From positions 20,850-84,849 of the forward strand of contig NZ_DGLD01000004.1 of the NCBI RefSeq assembly GCF_002387245.1: DNA of 64,000 nt. The letters are read 5' to 3'. Made by a program: the position numbers and the translations under genes. The DNA comes from Brevundimonas sp. UBA4553. GTDB lineage: Bacteria; Pseudomonadota; Alphaproteobacteria; Caulobacterales; Caulobacteraceae. Below the pieces are notes generated by a model, which saw only the letters and a program-made list of their open reading frames with translations, was not told the origin of the DNA and did not search any database. Below are positions 23,419 to 31,559 of the stretch, in pieces (position 1 is the stretch's first letter; each line of letters opens with the position of its first letter).

Positions 23419-25010
23419 GCAAGCCGATCATCCGCTGCGCCATCTATACCCGCAAGAGCACAGAGGAGGGGCTGGATCAGGCCTTCAACAGCCTCCATGC
23501 CCAGCGAGAGGCCTGCGAGGCCTACATCAAAAGCCAGGCTGCCGAGGGTTGGATGGCCCTGCCGACCCTGTATGACGACGGCGGCTTTTCAGGCGGCAAT
23601 ATGCAGCGGCCGGGCCTTCGTCAGCTGCTCGCCGACGTCGATGCAGGCCGCGTCGATACGGTCGTGGTCTACAAGATCGATCGCCTGACCCGTGCGCTGT
23701 CGGACTTCGCCCGCATCGTCGAGCGACTAGACAAGGCTGACGCCTCGTTTGTCTCGGTGACCCAGTCGTTCAACACCACCACCTCGATGGGCCGGCTGAC
23801 GCTCAATGTGTTGCTTTCGTTCGCTCAGTTCGAGCGGGAGGTCACCGGAGAGCGCATCCGCGACAAGATCGCGATGTCCAAGAAGAAGGGCATGTGGATG
23901 GGCGGCGTTCCGCCACTGGGCTATGATATCCCGACCGACCCGACGACCCGCGCCTTGGTGATCCACCCGGCTGACGCCGAGCGGGTCCGGTCGATCTTCC
24001 AGCTCTACCTTAAGCTGGGCACGGTCTCGGCGCTCGAGCAGCACATCGCGGCTGAGGGTTGGCGTACGCGCGAGCGGGTGAGCCAAAGGGGCGTTCCGTC
24101 CGGCGGGGCGCCTTACAGTCGAGGCATGCTCTTCCACCTCCTGAAGAACCGGGTTTATATCGGAGAGATCGTCCACGGCCAGACCTGCGCGCCTGGCCTG
24201 CACCAGCCCATTATCGACCAGGCCGTCTTTGACTGGGCGCAGAAGCAACTGGCCAAAAATACAATCGCCCGGGCCGAGCGACCGCGGCGATCGGCCGACC
24301 TGAAACTGAAGGGCAAGCTGTTCGACGCTGACGGTCATCCGATGAGCCCTTCCTTCGGATACGGCCGAGGCGGCAAGGTCTACCGCTACTACGTCTCCGC
24401 GCCGCTGCAGGCGGGCCATAAGCACAAGCTGGATCGCGACAAGGCCATCCGGCGGGTCACCGCGGAGTCCATCCACGAGATCGTCTGCGGCGCAGTCGGG
24501 CCAAGGCTCGCTGGGAAGGGCGACGGAATCGACGCCGCCGTCGGCGTCGTGCGCCGGGTCGAGATCTTGCCCGACGAGGTTCGGCTCAGCCTGATTGCAG
24601 ACTGCCTCACACCGGCCGGCCGAAAGGGCCTGACGCCGCGGGGCGACGACCTGGTCATGACTGTGCCGATGCGATGCCAACTTAGGGGCGGGCGGGTCGA
24701 GCACATCCTGCCGCCAGGCGCGAAGAGAAACAGAGTCAGGCGCGATCCGACTTTGATCCGGGGACTGCAGAAGGCGCACCAGCTCGCCAAGGCGATGGGC
24801 TGGCGCGCGGGCGACGGGGATCTGGCTGAGCTGACCGCCAAGCAGCCGGACACGGCCTATGACCGAAAGCTAGTGCGCTTAGCCTTCCTGGCGCCCGACA
24901 TTCAGCGAGCCATCCTGGCGGGCGAGCAATCGCCCAGCCTCACCCTCGCTCGTCTCCTCCACGAACCGATCCCCACAGATTGGGCTGATCAACGACGCGC
25001 CTATGCCTGA
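23415..25010 (+). CDS. large serine recombinase
   Basis: The product is 531 aa, starting inside the DUF2924 stop. The N-terminal resolvase domain has the catalytic serine S15 in YTRKSTEEG, then DDGGFSGGNMQRPGLRQLL and VVYKIDRLTRAL with the conserved arginines, then FEREVTGERIRDKI. A recombinase domain follows (PPLGYD, SALEQHIAAEGW, LLKNRVYIGEI). The zinc ribbon is weak, and the region KLKGKLFDADGHPM is typical of this alphaproteobacterial subfamily. It should catalyse integration or excision of the surrounding element. The C-terminus is intact and ends just before a cluster of short repeats and a tRNA-Ser gene. Confidence 0.92.
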   Translation: MSKPIIRCAIYTRKSTEEGLDQAFNSLHAQREACEAYIKSQAAEGWMALPTLYDDGGFSGGNMQRPGLRQLLADVDAGRVDTVVVYKIDRLTRALSDFARIVERLDKADASFVSVTQSFNTTTSMGRLTLNVLLSFAQFEREVTGERIRDKIAMSKKKGMWMGGVPPLGYDIPTDPTTRALVIHPADAERVRSIFQLYLKLGTVSALEQHIAAEGWRTRERVSQRGVPSGGAPYSRGMLFHLLKNRVYIGEIVHGQTCAPGLHQPIIDQAVFDWAQKQLAKNTIARAERPRRSADLKLKGKLFDADGHPMSPSFGYGRGGKVYRYYVSAPLQAGHKHKLDRDKAIRRVTAESIHEIVCGAVGPRLAGKGDGIDAAVGVVRRVEILPDEVRLSLIADCLTPAGRKGLTPRGDDLVMTVPMRCQLRGGRVEHILPPGAKRNRVRRDPTLIRGLQKAHQLAKAMGWRAGDGDLAELTAKQPDTAYDRKLVRLAFLAPDIQRAILAGEQSPSLTLARLLHEPIPTDWADQRRAYA

Positions 25011-25403
25011 GGGCAGGTGAGCTTCACCTGTCCTGCCTGTTATGCACCTGCCAGCCACGTGCTAGCGACCAGCAAGCCGCCTGATATGCACCTGATACGC
25101 ACCTGTTATGGCGCCTGATAAATAGGTGGTCGCCCAAGGGGTTTAGGCGCTGAAAGCCAGTGCACGCGGGGATTTACCCAGTGAAGTGCAACTGCGGCGA
25201 CCATCCCAAAAAACAAATAACAGGAAAACAGGCAAAGTCCTCCGATCTGAGATCGGGCGGAGACTGGGCGGCGCATGACCGCGGATGATGGAGGGAAGGC
25301 AGGGGCACCTGGCGGGAGCCACAGGACATCGGGCCGGCCAATGGCCCGCGACGAGCCACCGGCTGGCGTGTGGGGGTAAGAGAGACAAGCTAGCTGGGGT
25401 CGG
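25011..25403. other. recombinase-tRNA-Ser intergenic region
   Basis: About 390 bases without a gene. The first 110 bases contain short direct repeats (listed separately); the rest includes an A-rich patch (about 25205-25235). This is where an element end would be expected if the island were inserted at the 3' end of the tRNA-Ser gene. Confidence 0.4.
25036..25117. repeat. short direct-repeat cluster downstream of the recombinase
   Basis: Four related units, consensus CCTGWTAYGCACCTG, start at 25036, 25080, 25091 and 25102; a fifth, partial unit follows. Neighbouring copies overlap at CCTG. They could be recombinase or accessory-factor binding sites near an attachment site. The spacing is irregular, so this is not a CRISPR array. 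Confidence 0.55.
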
Positions 25404-25493
25404 TGGCGGACAGAGAGGGATTCGAACCCTCGGTAGGCTTTCACCTACACACGCTTTCCAAGCGTGCGCGATCGACCACTCCGCCACCTGTCC
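25404..25493 (-). tRNA. tRNA-Ser(GGA)
   Basis: A 90-base class II tRNA with encoded CCA. Acceptor GGACAGG pairs with the 3' TCTGTCC. The anticodon arm has GGA in loop CTTGGAAA, a long variable arm is present (GTAGGTGAAAGCCTAC), and the T-loop is GGTTCGAATCC. Its 3' end faces the mobile-element genes, the classical orientation for a genomic-island insertion point. Confidence 0.95.
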
Positions 25494-25641
25494 GTTTCCA
25501 CGACGTCGCCGTGTAGCCGCCGGACGGTCGATCCAGCGGAGCGAGGCTGATAGAACAGCCTGACCCCCTCGGCAAGCGCCCTGTGAGGCCCCATATGGGG
25601 GGAAGTCGATTTTGCTCCCGATTTCTGCGAGATTTTTTCCG

Positions 25642-26292
25642 ATGTTGTTCCAGAAGACCGCCGAACTGCCGACCGCCGAGACCGCCCTGCCGGGTCGGGA
25701 GACCGCTCTCGCCACGGACGAGAGCCATTTCGTCCTGGGCCATGCGCTGAAGGGGCCGCATCCCGAGGGATTCGAGACGGCCATCTTCGCCATGGGCTGC
25801 TTCTGGGGCGTGGAGCGGGTGTTCTGGCAGTTGCCGGGCGTCTGGGTGACGTCGGCGGGCTATGCCGGCGGGATCACGCCGAACCCGACCTATGAAGAGG
25901 TCTGCTCGGGTCGGACGGGCCACACCGAGGTGGTGCAGGTGGTGTTCGATCCGAAGGTGATTTCCTACGGCGACCTGCTGAAGGCCTTCTGGGAGAATCA
26001 CGATCCGACGCAGGGCATGCGCCAGGGCAACGACCTGGGCACGCAGTACCGCTCGGCCGTCTACACCCTGAATGCGGCGCAGCAGGCGGAGGCCGAGGCC
26101 TCACGCGACGCCTATCAGGCGGCGCTGTCGGCGGCGGGCCGGGGAACGATCACGACCGAGATCGAACCGGCCGGCCCCTATTACTTCGCCGAGGACTATC
26201 ACCAGGGCTATCTGGCCAAGAATCCGGCCGGATATTGCGGCATCGGCGGGACCGGGGTGGTCTGCCCGATCGGCGTGGGCGTGGAAGCCTGA
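25642..26292 (+). CDS. msrA: peptide methionine sulfoxide reductase A
   Basis: MsrA reduces methionine-S-sulfoxide in oxidised proteins. The product is 216 aa from the ATG at 25642 (an in-frame TTG at 25612 is less likely). The catalytic cysteine is C53 in MGCFWG. Other family blocks are PTYEEVCSGRTGHTEVVQV, FWENHDPTQ, DLGTQYRSAVY and FAEDYHQGYLAKNP, with resolving cysteines in the C-terminal GYCGIGGTGVVCP. No signal peptide is seen, so it is cytoplasmic. It is the first clearly core gene beyond the tRNA-Ser island boundary and is followed at once by the MmcQ-type gene. Confidence 0.96.
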   Translation: MLFQKTAELPTAETALPGRETALATDESHFVLGHALKGPHPEGFETAIFAMGCFWGVERVFWQLPGVWVTSAGYAGGITPNPTYEEVCSGRTGHTEVVQVVFDPKVISYGDLLKAFWENHDPTQGMRQGNDLGTQYRSAVYTLNAAQQAEAEASRDAYQAALSAAGRGTITTEIEPAGPYYFAEDYHQGYLAKNPAGYCGIGGTGVVCPIGVGVEA

Positions 26293-26293
26293 G

Positions 26294-26635
26294 ATGGACC
26301 GGGAGGGGGTAGGCAGGGTCTGTCTGGCGCTGCCGGGCGCGACGCTGGATCATCCGTTCGATCCGGATCACGACGCCTACAAGGTCGGCGGCAAGATGTT
26401 TGTCATGGTGGGGGCGACCGGCGGGGTGTCGTTCAAGGTCTCGGACATCGCCTATGAGGTGCTGACCGAGAGCGGCCATGCGCGGCCGGCGCCCTATATG
26501 GCGCGCGCCAAGTGGGTGAACCTGCCGCAGATCGACGACTGGGCGGACGAGGAACTGGCTGATCATATCCGAACCGCCCACGCCATTGTCGCCGCCAAAC
26601 TAACGAAGAAGGCGCGGGCAGAACTGGGGCTGTAG
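26294..26635 (+). CDS. MmcQ/YjbR family protein
   Basis: The product is 113 aa, starting one base after the msrA stop. Family pattern: LALPGATLDHPFDPDHDAYK, GGKMFVMVGA, VSFKVSDIAYEVL, and PAPYMARAKWVNLPQ. These small DNA-binding-like proteins (double-wing fold) have no settled function. Close spacing suggests co-transcription with msrA. A strong hairpin follows its stop. Confidence 0.88.
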   Translation: MDREGVGRVCLALPGATLDHPFDPDHDAYKVGGKMFVMVGATGGVSFKVSDIAYEVLTESGHARPAPYMARAKWVNLPQIDDWADEELADHIRTAHAIVAAKLTKKARAELGL

Positions 26636-26648
26636 CGACGGTTGCTTT

Positions 26649-26675
26649 CCTCCCTGTCGCGCAGCGATGGGGAGG
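26649..26675. terminator. hairpin after the msrA-mmcQ unit
   Basis: A 12-bp stem (CCTCCCTGTCGC with GCGATGGGGAGG, two G-T pairs) closes a three-base loop, 13 bases after the stop codon. No T-tract follows, so it may be a transcript-end stabiliser or repeat element rather than a full intrinsic terminator. Confidence 0.5.
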
Positions 26676-27156
26676 CGGCGCGACTAGCTGCGGCCGTGAC
26701 GGAAGGGCGGCTTGCACCGTGCGGCGAAAAAAAACAGTCCAATTGGTGCAATGACGGCAAGGCGCGCCGATCCGGCGTCGGTCGGGGCGGGGAGCAGCCG
26801 GAGTCCTGAGCAGACGGCGGCGGGCGGCGATGTCAAAGAACGCGCGCAGTCTAGCCGGGGTTTGAACCAGGGCGAGCAATCGGCGCCTGGCGAGCAATAT
26901 TTCATTGAAAATCAGCGGCTTGAGGGCTGTTGATGCGATGGCTGGCGGGGGATCGCATCTGGAGGAGGCACACCATCGTGGGCGGCAGGCAAGCTGCTGT
27001 GGCTGTGGAGCGTAGTGGCTGACTACCTTTGCGTCATGACGCGGACCTGCTGAATGTCCGCCAAGGGTGGAAAGCGGACGCTGAACAAGGCCATGCTGTC
27101 GCTCTCGCGGTAGCACGCCATTGGTGAGGGTTCAGGAACCGAGCCGCATCGAGGCT
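26676..27156. other. 480-base stretch without a gene
   Basis: No supported gene on either strand. It contains an A8 run (26728), a small AT-rich patch (26895-26915) and one copy of the GTCCGC/GCGGAC element at 27056. It lies downstream of both flanking genes, so no promoter is expected. Confidence 0.4.
27056..27079. repeat. GTCCGC...GCGGAC intergenic element, copy 2
   Basis: Arms GTCCGC and GCGGAC flank CAAGGGTGGAAA. It shares most positions with the copy at 28480, and the arms match the hairpin at 20495. Confidence 0.45.
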
Positions 27157-28359
27157 CTAGGCTGCGGTGACAGGCATACGGAAGACAAACCGAGTCTCGA
27201 TCTCGTCTGACGTGACCGTCAACGCCCCACCGTGGGCACGCGCAATCTCGTTGGATATATAGAGGCCCAGACCCAAGCCGTCCCGGACTTCGCCTGCGTC
27301 GCGTCGGTTGAACGGTTGAAAAAGGCGCGCGCGCAGTTCTTCGGGAATGGGCTTCCCGCCGTTGATGACGGTCATTTCGAAGTGATCGTCCTTGGAAATG
27401 GCGGTCACGCGAACCGGCGTCTCAGCGGCCCCGTGCGTCAACGCATTCGAGATCAGGTTCGAAGCTAGCTGAGCGATCCGGTCGGGATCGCTGGCGATAT
27501 CGACGTTGATATCCATGACAAGTTCAACGCCACGTTCCGGATGTGCGACCCGCAACTCGCTGACCAACTGCATCAGGATTTCTGGCAACTCCGTCGCCGG
27601 ACGTCGCGCGACCGACAGTCCTCCGCCGAGACGTCCTCGTGCGAAGTCGAGCACGTCACTAATCAGGCGTTCGGCGCGTCGGATCGAACCAGTCATTTCG
27701 TTCAGGATGGGCTGTCCATTGTCGCCTACCCGGCTCTTCAGCAGTCTGACGCCCGCGTCGATGGCGGCGAGCGGTGATCGAAGATCATGCCCCAGGACCG
27801 CGATGAACTGGTCCCGGAGAACCGCCGTGTCCTGCGCATCCAGAAGCGCGTTTTCGGCGCGCCGATGCCGCCGGTTCGCTTCGATCTGCGTCGCGATAAG
27901 CTTGGCGAACAGTTCGAACATCGTGACGGTCTCGGCGCGTGAGGCCGGAGCGGGCTTGGGGTCAATGGAACACAGCGTGCCGAACACCTCGCCGTCATCA
28001 AGGATGATCGGCACGGCGATGTAGCTTTCCAGACCGTAGGTCGTGGGTGTGTGGTGCGACCGCCAGATGGGATCGGAAGAGGCGTGGTCGAAGGCTACTG
28101 GACGCCTGTTGGCGCGGACCTCGCTGCACAACGTCGATTGAACCGGGAGTTCGCCGCCGACCGGCAGCCCGAAATCAACGAGATCAAGAACTGCGCAGGC
28201 CACCCAACGGTCGTCAGAGACGTGCGCGACGACGGTGTAGCCCATGCCGGTGACCCGAGCGCACACATCGAGAATGGACGAGATGTCGGGCAGTCCGGCG
28301 ATGTCGGCGAGGGCGTCGACATCACGGTGTTCGGCATAGGTAGAGACCGACTCTTGCAT
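27157..28359 (-). CDS. GAF-domain sensor histidine kinase
   Basis: The product is 400 aa with no membrane segments, so it is cytoplasmic. A GAF domain covers about residues 20-165 (VDFGLPVGGELPVQSTLC, YIAVPIILDDGEVFGTLCSID). The HisKA dimerisation helix has H191 in FIAVLGHDLRSPLAAID. HATPase_c motifs follow: N-box LASNLISNALTHG, G1-like GKPIPEELRARLFQPF, and G2 DGLGLGLYI. There is no adjacent response regulator, so the partner is encoded elsewhere. The C83 and C130 region of the GAF domain could bind a small ligand or chromophore, but the bacteriophytochrome cysteine signature is not evident. Confidence 0.9.
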   Translation of the reverse strand: MQESVSTYAEHRDVDALADIAGLPDISSILDVCARVTGMGYTVVAHVSDDRWVACAVLDLVDFGLPVGGELPVQSTLCSEVRANRRPVAFDHASSDPIWRSHHTPTTYGLESYIAVPIILDDGEVFGTLCSIDPKPAPASRAETVTMFELFAKLIATQIEANRRHRRAENALLDAQDTAVLRDQFIAVLGHDLRSPLAAIDAGVRLLKSRVGDNGQPILNEMTGSIRRAERLISDVLDFARGRLGGGLSVARRPATELPEILMQLVSELRVAHPERGVELVMDINVDIASDPDRIAQLASNLISNALTHGAAETPVRVTAISKDDHFEMTVINGGKPIPEELRARLFQPFNRRDAGEVRDGLGLGLYISNEIARAHGGALTVTSDEIETRFVFRMPVTAA

Positions 28360-28479
28360 TGCTCAGGGGATTTCCAGCACCACGATCAAAGCGCCTTGCG
28401 CGCAGCACTAAGCTTAAAGCCAAGCCAGACGTCTTCGACAAGGGGGCGGGCGAGTAGACTGATCGTGGACCGTCCTAAT

Positions 28480-28503
28480 GTCCGCAACGGGTCGAAAGCG
28501 GTT
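28480..28503. repeat. GTCCGC-type intergenic element, copy 3
   Basis: GTCCGCAACGGG then TCGAAAGCGG. It aligns with the copy at 27056 (18 of 24 positions), but the right arm ends in TT instead of AC. Confidence 0.4.
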
Positions 28504-28620
28504 GTTCATGTCGGTCCCAAACTCGGAAGTAGAGCCGAGGAGTGGGTTGTCGGCTTCGGTGGAGGCTGCCATGGGCGGGAGCGGCGGCTTTGCCTGACCG
28601 TCGAGGGCGCGGACGGCTAG

Positions 28621-28643
28621 ATCCTCGGGGCAAGCCCGAGGAT
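28621..28643. repeat. REP-like palindrome (ATCCTCGGG arms)
   Basis: Perfect 9-bp arms ATCCTCGGG and CCCGAGGAT around GCAAG, followed by GACGG. Palindromes of this type are widespread between genes in alphaproteobacteria. It lies between the histidine kinase promoter and the end of the DUF885 gene, where it may act as a terminator. Confidence 0.6.
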
Positions 28644-28703
28644 GACGGCCGTGAATGGAGACCTTCTTTCCTCGCCGTTGTGGCGGGAGGGGAAGGCAGC
28701 GGC

Positions 28704-30515
28704 CTACCTAGTCTTCTGCTCCGCGATCCAGCGGTCCATGCGGGTGTCGAGGAGGTCCAGCGGCAGGGGGCCGTCGACCAGCAGGGCGTCGTGGAAGGTG
28801 CGGACGTCGAAACGGTCGCCCAGTTCCCGTTCGGCCTTCTGACGGATTTGACGCAGGCGGATCTCGCCGATCTTGTAGGCCGTGGCCTGGCCGGGCCAGC
28901 CGATGTAGCGCTGCAGCTCCGTCTCGATGTTGTGCGGGGCCAGGGCCGAGTTGTCGCGGAAACAGGCGCGCGCCTGTTCGGTGGTCCAGCCCAGCCAGTG
29001 CAGACCGGTGTCGGCCACCAGGCGGCAGGCGCGCCACATCTCGTAGCTGAGGCGGCCGAAGCGCTCGTAGGGGGTCCGATAGATGCCCATCTCCTCGCCC
29101 AGGAACTCGGAATAGAGCCCCCAGCCCTCGATGAAGGCGGTCACGTCGGCGCCGCGACGATAGTAGGGCTGGTCCGCCGCTTCCTGTTGCAGGGCGATCT
29201 GAAGGTGGTGGCCAGGCACGGCCTCGTGGACGGTCAGGGCCGGCAGCTCATAGAGGGGGCGCTGATCCAGTTTCGAGGTGTTGACGATGTAGCCCCCGGC
29301 GACGCCGTTCTGCATCGAGCCCGAGTTGTAGCGACCGGTGGTGTAGGTCTCCTCGATCTCACGCGGGACCGGGCGCACGCCGTAGGGCAGGCGGGGCAGG
29401 GTGCCGAACAGGGCGGGCAGGCGGTCGTCGGCGCGCTTGGCGATCTCCGAAGCCTTTTCCAGCAGTTGTTCGCGGCTGGTGGCGTAGAATTGCGGATCGG
29501 TGCGCAGGAAGTGGAGGAAGCCGGCGAAGTCGCCGGTCCAACCGGCGGCGCGCATTTCATCCTGCATCCGGGCGCGAATGCGGGCCACCTCTTCCAGGCC
29601 GATCTGATGCACCTGATCCGGGGTCAGGTCGGTGGTTGTGTCGCTGCGCACCAGGAAGGCGTAGAGGTCCTTGCCGTCGGGACGGTGGACCATGCCGGGT
29701 TCGATCGGCGCCCCGGGAAGGTAGTCGTCGCGCAGCATGGCGAGCCAGGCCTGACGGCGGGCGGTGATTGGGCCGTCGATCAGGGCGCGGGCGCGGGCGC
29801 GCAGGGCCTCCTGATCTGCCTCCGGGATACTGGCGGGGAGGGAAGCGAAGGGCTTCATCAGCACGTCGCCGTCGGGGCTGGAAGCTATGTCGCGCTGCGC
29901 CTGCCCCAGGGCGCTTTCGACCACGGAACGGGCCTGAACCAGTCCGGTCGACAGGCCGCGCCGGGCATTGGCGGCGCCGGCGTCGTAATAGGCGGGGGCG
30001 GCTTCCAAACGGGCCATCCAGGCTTCGGCGTCAGCGCGGCTGGCGATGCGGGTGGAACTGGCGAGGTAGGAGAGGGTCTGGCCGGGACCACCTTCAGAAT
30101 CAAAGGCCAGACGCGACGGGTCCAGAGCGATCCGCTCCAGTTCGCGGTTGATCAGATAGCGGCTGAAGGCGTGGTTCAGGCGGCCGTCGGCGTCGAGAGC
30201 CGCGACGTCGATGGCGTCCAGCCGATCTCTGAAAGCCGTGAGCGGGGCCTGGCGGGCCAGATCGCCGGCCCGGCTGGGATCGGGCAGGCGCGACAGGGCT
30301 TCCCGGTCGCCATCCATGCCGGAACTGATCGGATCGACGCGGCGCAGATAGGCTTCATAGTCGGTCAGAATTCCGGCCAGAGCCTCTGCGGCGGGCGTGG
30401 CTGCCACAGCAGCCGGGCGGGTTCCGGCGCTGTGGGCCAAGGCGGGCGTCGCCGCCATCATGGCCGCCAGAGCCGCTCCGATCAGAAGCCGACCCGTCAG
30501 AGATTGCTTGTCCAT
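28704..30515 (-). CDS. exported DUF885 zinc-peptidase-like protein
   Basis: The product is 603 aa, starting MDKQSLTGRL with a Sec signal peptide that ends near ALA at 25-27, so it is periplasmic or a secreted envelope protein. The DUF885 core contains HEAVPGHH at 430-437, a HExxxGHH metal motif, and a downstream glutamate in FIEGWGLYSE (about 462), the arrangement of a gluzincin-like metallopeptidase. The N-terminal half is helical. The C-terminal block YIGWPGQATAYKIGE is conserved in the family. Substrates are unknown; a dipeptidase or carboxypeptidase-like role is usually assumed. It is monocistronic or ends a unit with the small exported proteins upstream. Confidence 0.9.
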   Translation of the reverse strand: MDKQSLTGRLLIGAALAAMMAATPALAHSAGTRPAAVAATPAAEALAGILTDYEAYLRRVDPISSGMDGDREALSRLPDPSRAGDLARQAPLTAFRDRLDAIDVAALDADGRLNHAFSRYLINRELERIALDPSRLAFDSEGGPGQTLSYLASSTRIASRADAEAWMARLEAAPAYYDAGAANARRGLSTGLVQARSVVESALGQAQRDIASSPDGDVLMKPFASLPASIPEADQEALRARARALIDGPITARRQAWLAMLRDDYLPGAPIEPGMVHRPDGKDLYAFLVRSDTTTDLTPDQVHQIGLEEVARIRARMQDEMRAAGWTGDFAGFLHFLRTDPQFYATSREQLLEKASEIAKRADDRLPALFGTLPRLPYGVRPVPREIEETYTTGRYNSGSMQNGVAGGYIVNTSKLDQRPLYELPALTVHEAVPGHHLQIALQQEAADQPYYRRGADVTAFIEGWGLYSEFLGEEMGIYRTPYERFGRLSYEMWRACRLVADTGLHWLGWTTEQARACFRDNSALAPHNIETELQRYIGWPGQATAYKIGEIRLRQIRQKAERELGDRFDVRTFHDALLVDGPLPLDLLDTRMDRWIAEQKTR

Positions 30516-30584
30516 ACTGTCCTCCCTCAAGCGGGGAGGAGGAGACAGCCGTGTGCGCTGACGGTCAAGCTATGTCGACGAACC

Positions 30585-31082
30585 CTAGCCGCACAGGGTG
30601 AAAAAGCGGTCGATGTGCTTGTCCGAGCCACGCTGGGCCACCAGGGGCGTGCGGTAGTCGGGGCCGTAGGTCGCCAGCCAGCCCAGCTTGCGGAAACGCA
30701 GGAAGACCGGGTCGGTGGTGCGGGCGACCGCCGTCAGATCAAGGCCGTCATGCATGGCGGAGGGTTCGGCCTGCGCGGCGTAGGTTTCCGTGTCGCCGCC
30801 GGATTCCAGCGCGATGATCCGGGGATGGCCCTCGGCGACCGTCTGCAGAATCTGCAGGGCGCCCGAACCGGGACGGCAGGACAGGTCCAGCGGAACGTCG
30901 TCGGTCTCGGCCATGCCGTAGGACAGACTGGCCTCGTCGCCGTCCTCGTTCAGGTGCCAGTCGTAGCCGGGGGCGGGCGCGGGCCCTTCGCTGGGTGCGG
31001 CCAGTTCGGAGGTCAGCGTGGGGGCGCACCCGGCGAGGGCGAGCGCCGCGAGGGCGGGGGCGGTCCAGAGGATCAGACGCAT
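30585..31082 (-). CDS. small lipoprotein, paralogue family member 1
   Basis: The product is 165 aa with a signal peptide and lipobox LALAGC (C19), so a lipoprotein. The mature part is beta-rich: WHLNEDGDEASLSYGMAETD, LDLSCRPGSGALQIL, and the C-terminal DRFFTLCG. The two conserved cysteines (about 69 and 164) could form a disulfide. The pattern G-W-x-L, YG, L-x-C-x-P-G, then FF/FL-x-x-C recurs in the next two genes, so the three look like a tandem paralogous set. I recognise no named family. Confidence 0.65.
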   Translation of the reverse strand: MRLILWTAPALAALALAGCAPTLTSELAAPSEGPAPAPGYDWHLNEDGDEASLSYGMAETDDVPLDLSCRPGSGALQILQTVAEGHPRIIALESGGDTETYAAQAEPSAMHDGLDLTAVARTTDPVFLRFRKLGWLATYGPDYRTPLVAQRGSDKHIDRFFTLCG

Positions 31083-31090
31083 GAAGGGCC

Positions 31091-31522
31091 TCAGCCGGTG
31101 CAGAGTTCGGCGAACCGGCGCAGCTTGGACAGATTCGCGCGATCGATCTCGATGCCCGTGGTCTGCTCCCCGACGGCGATGGCCAGCTTGCCGTCGGCGA
31201 GGAAGGCGGCGAAGACGGGGTGGTCGGCGCGCAGCACGGTCTGAAGTTCGCCACGTCGGGGGCTGGCCTCGACGTTGGCGGTCGCGGCGCCGGCCGTGAT
31301 GACGGCGATGCCTTCGGCGGGCGGGGCGTCATAGAGCGTCAGGCGGACGATGCTGGAGCCCGGGGCGCATTCCAGGGTCGAGCGCAGTCGCGGCGTGTCG
31401 GGGATTTCGTTGGCCAGAACCAGAGGCCCGGCGCCGCTGTAGAGAGTCCAGGCCCAGCCCTCGGCGGACGGCGGCGCGTTCTGAATCGTCAGGGCGAGCA
31501 GCAGCCCGAGCAAGGCGGTCAT
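31091..31522 (-). CDS. small exported protein, paralogue family member 2
   Basis: The product is 143 aa. A short N-terminal hydrophobic segment (MTALLGLLLALTIQNAPPS) is probably a signal sequence. The mature sequence has WAWTLYSGAGPLVLANE, STLECAPGSSIVRLTLYD and a C-terminal LSKLRRFAELCTG, which align with both neighbours, including the two cysteines. It ends 8 bases before the lipoprotein gene starts, so the two share a transcript. Function unknown. Confidence 0.6.
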   Translation of the reverse strand: MTALLGLLLALTIQNAPPSAEGWAWTLYSGAGPLVLANEIPDTPRLRSTLECAPGSSIVRLTLYDAPPAEGIAVITAGAATANVEASPRRGELQTVLRADHPVFAAFLADGKLAIAVGEQTTGIEIDRANLSKLRRFAELCTG

Positions 31523-31559
31523 GGTTCAGCCCCCGCTGATTGGTTCGCGGGAACTGTGG

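Noticed and set aside
25036..25117. Repeat cluster considered as a CRISPR array
   Set aside because: Units are short, irregularly spaced and partly overlapping, with no unique spacers and no cas genes in the window.
28542..31244. 900-codon open frame antisense to the DUF885 and lipoprotein genes
   Set aside because: Long antisense frames are expected in very GC-rich genes. The minus-strand genes have signal peptides and family motifs; the antisense product is Gly/Gln/Val-rich with no domain.
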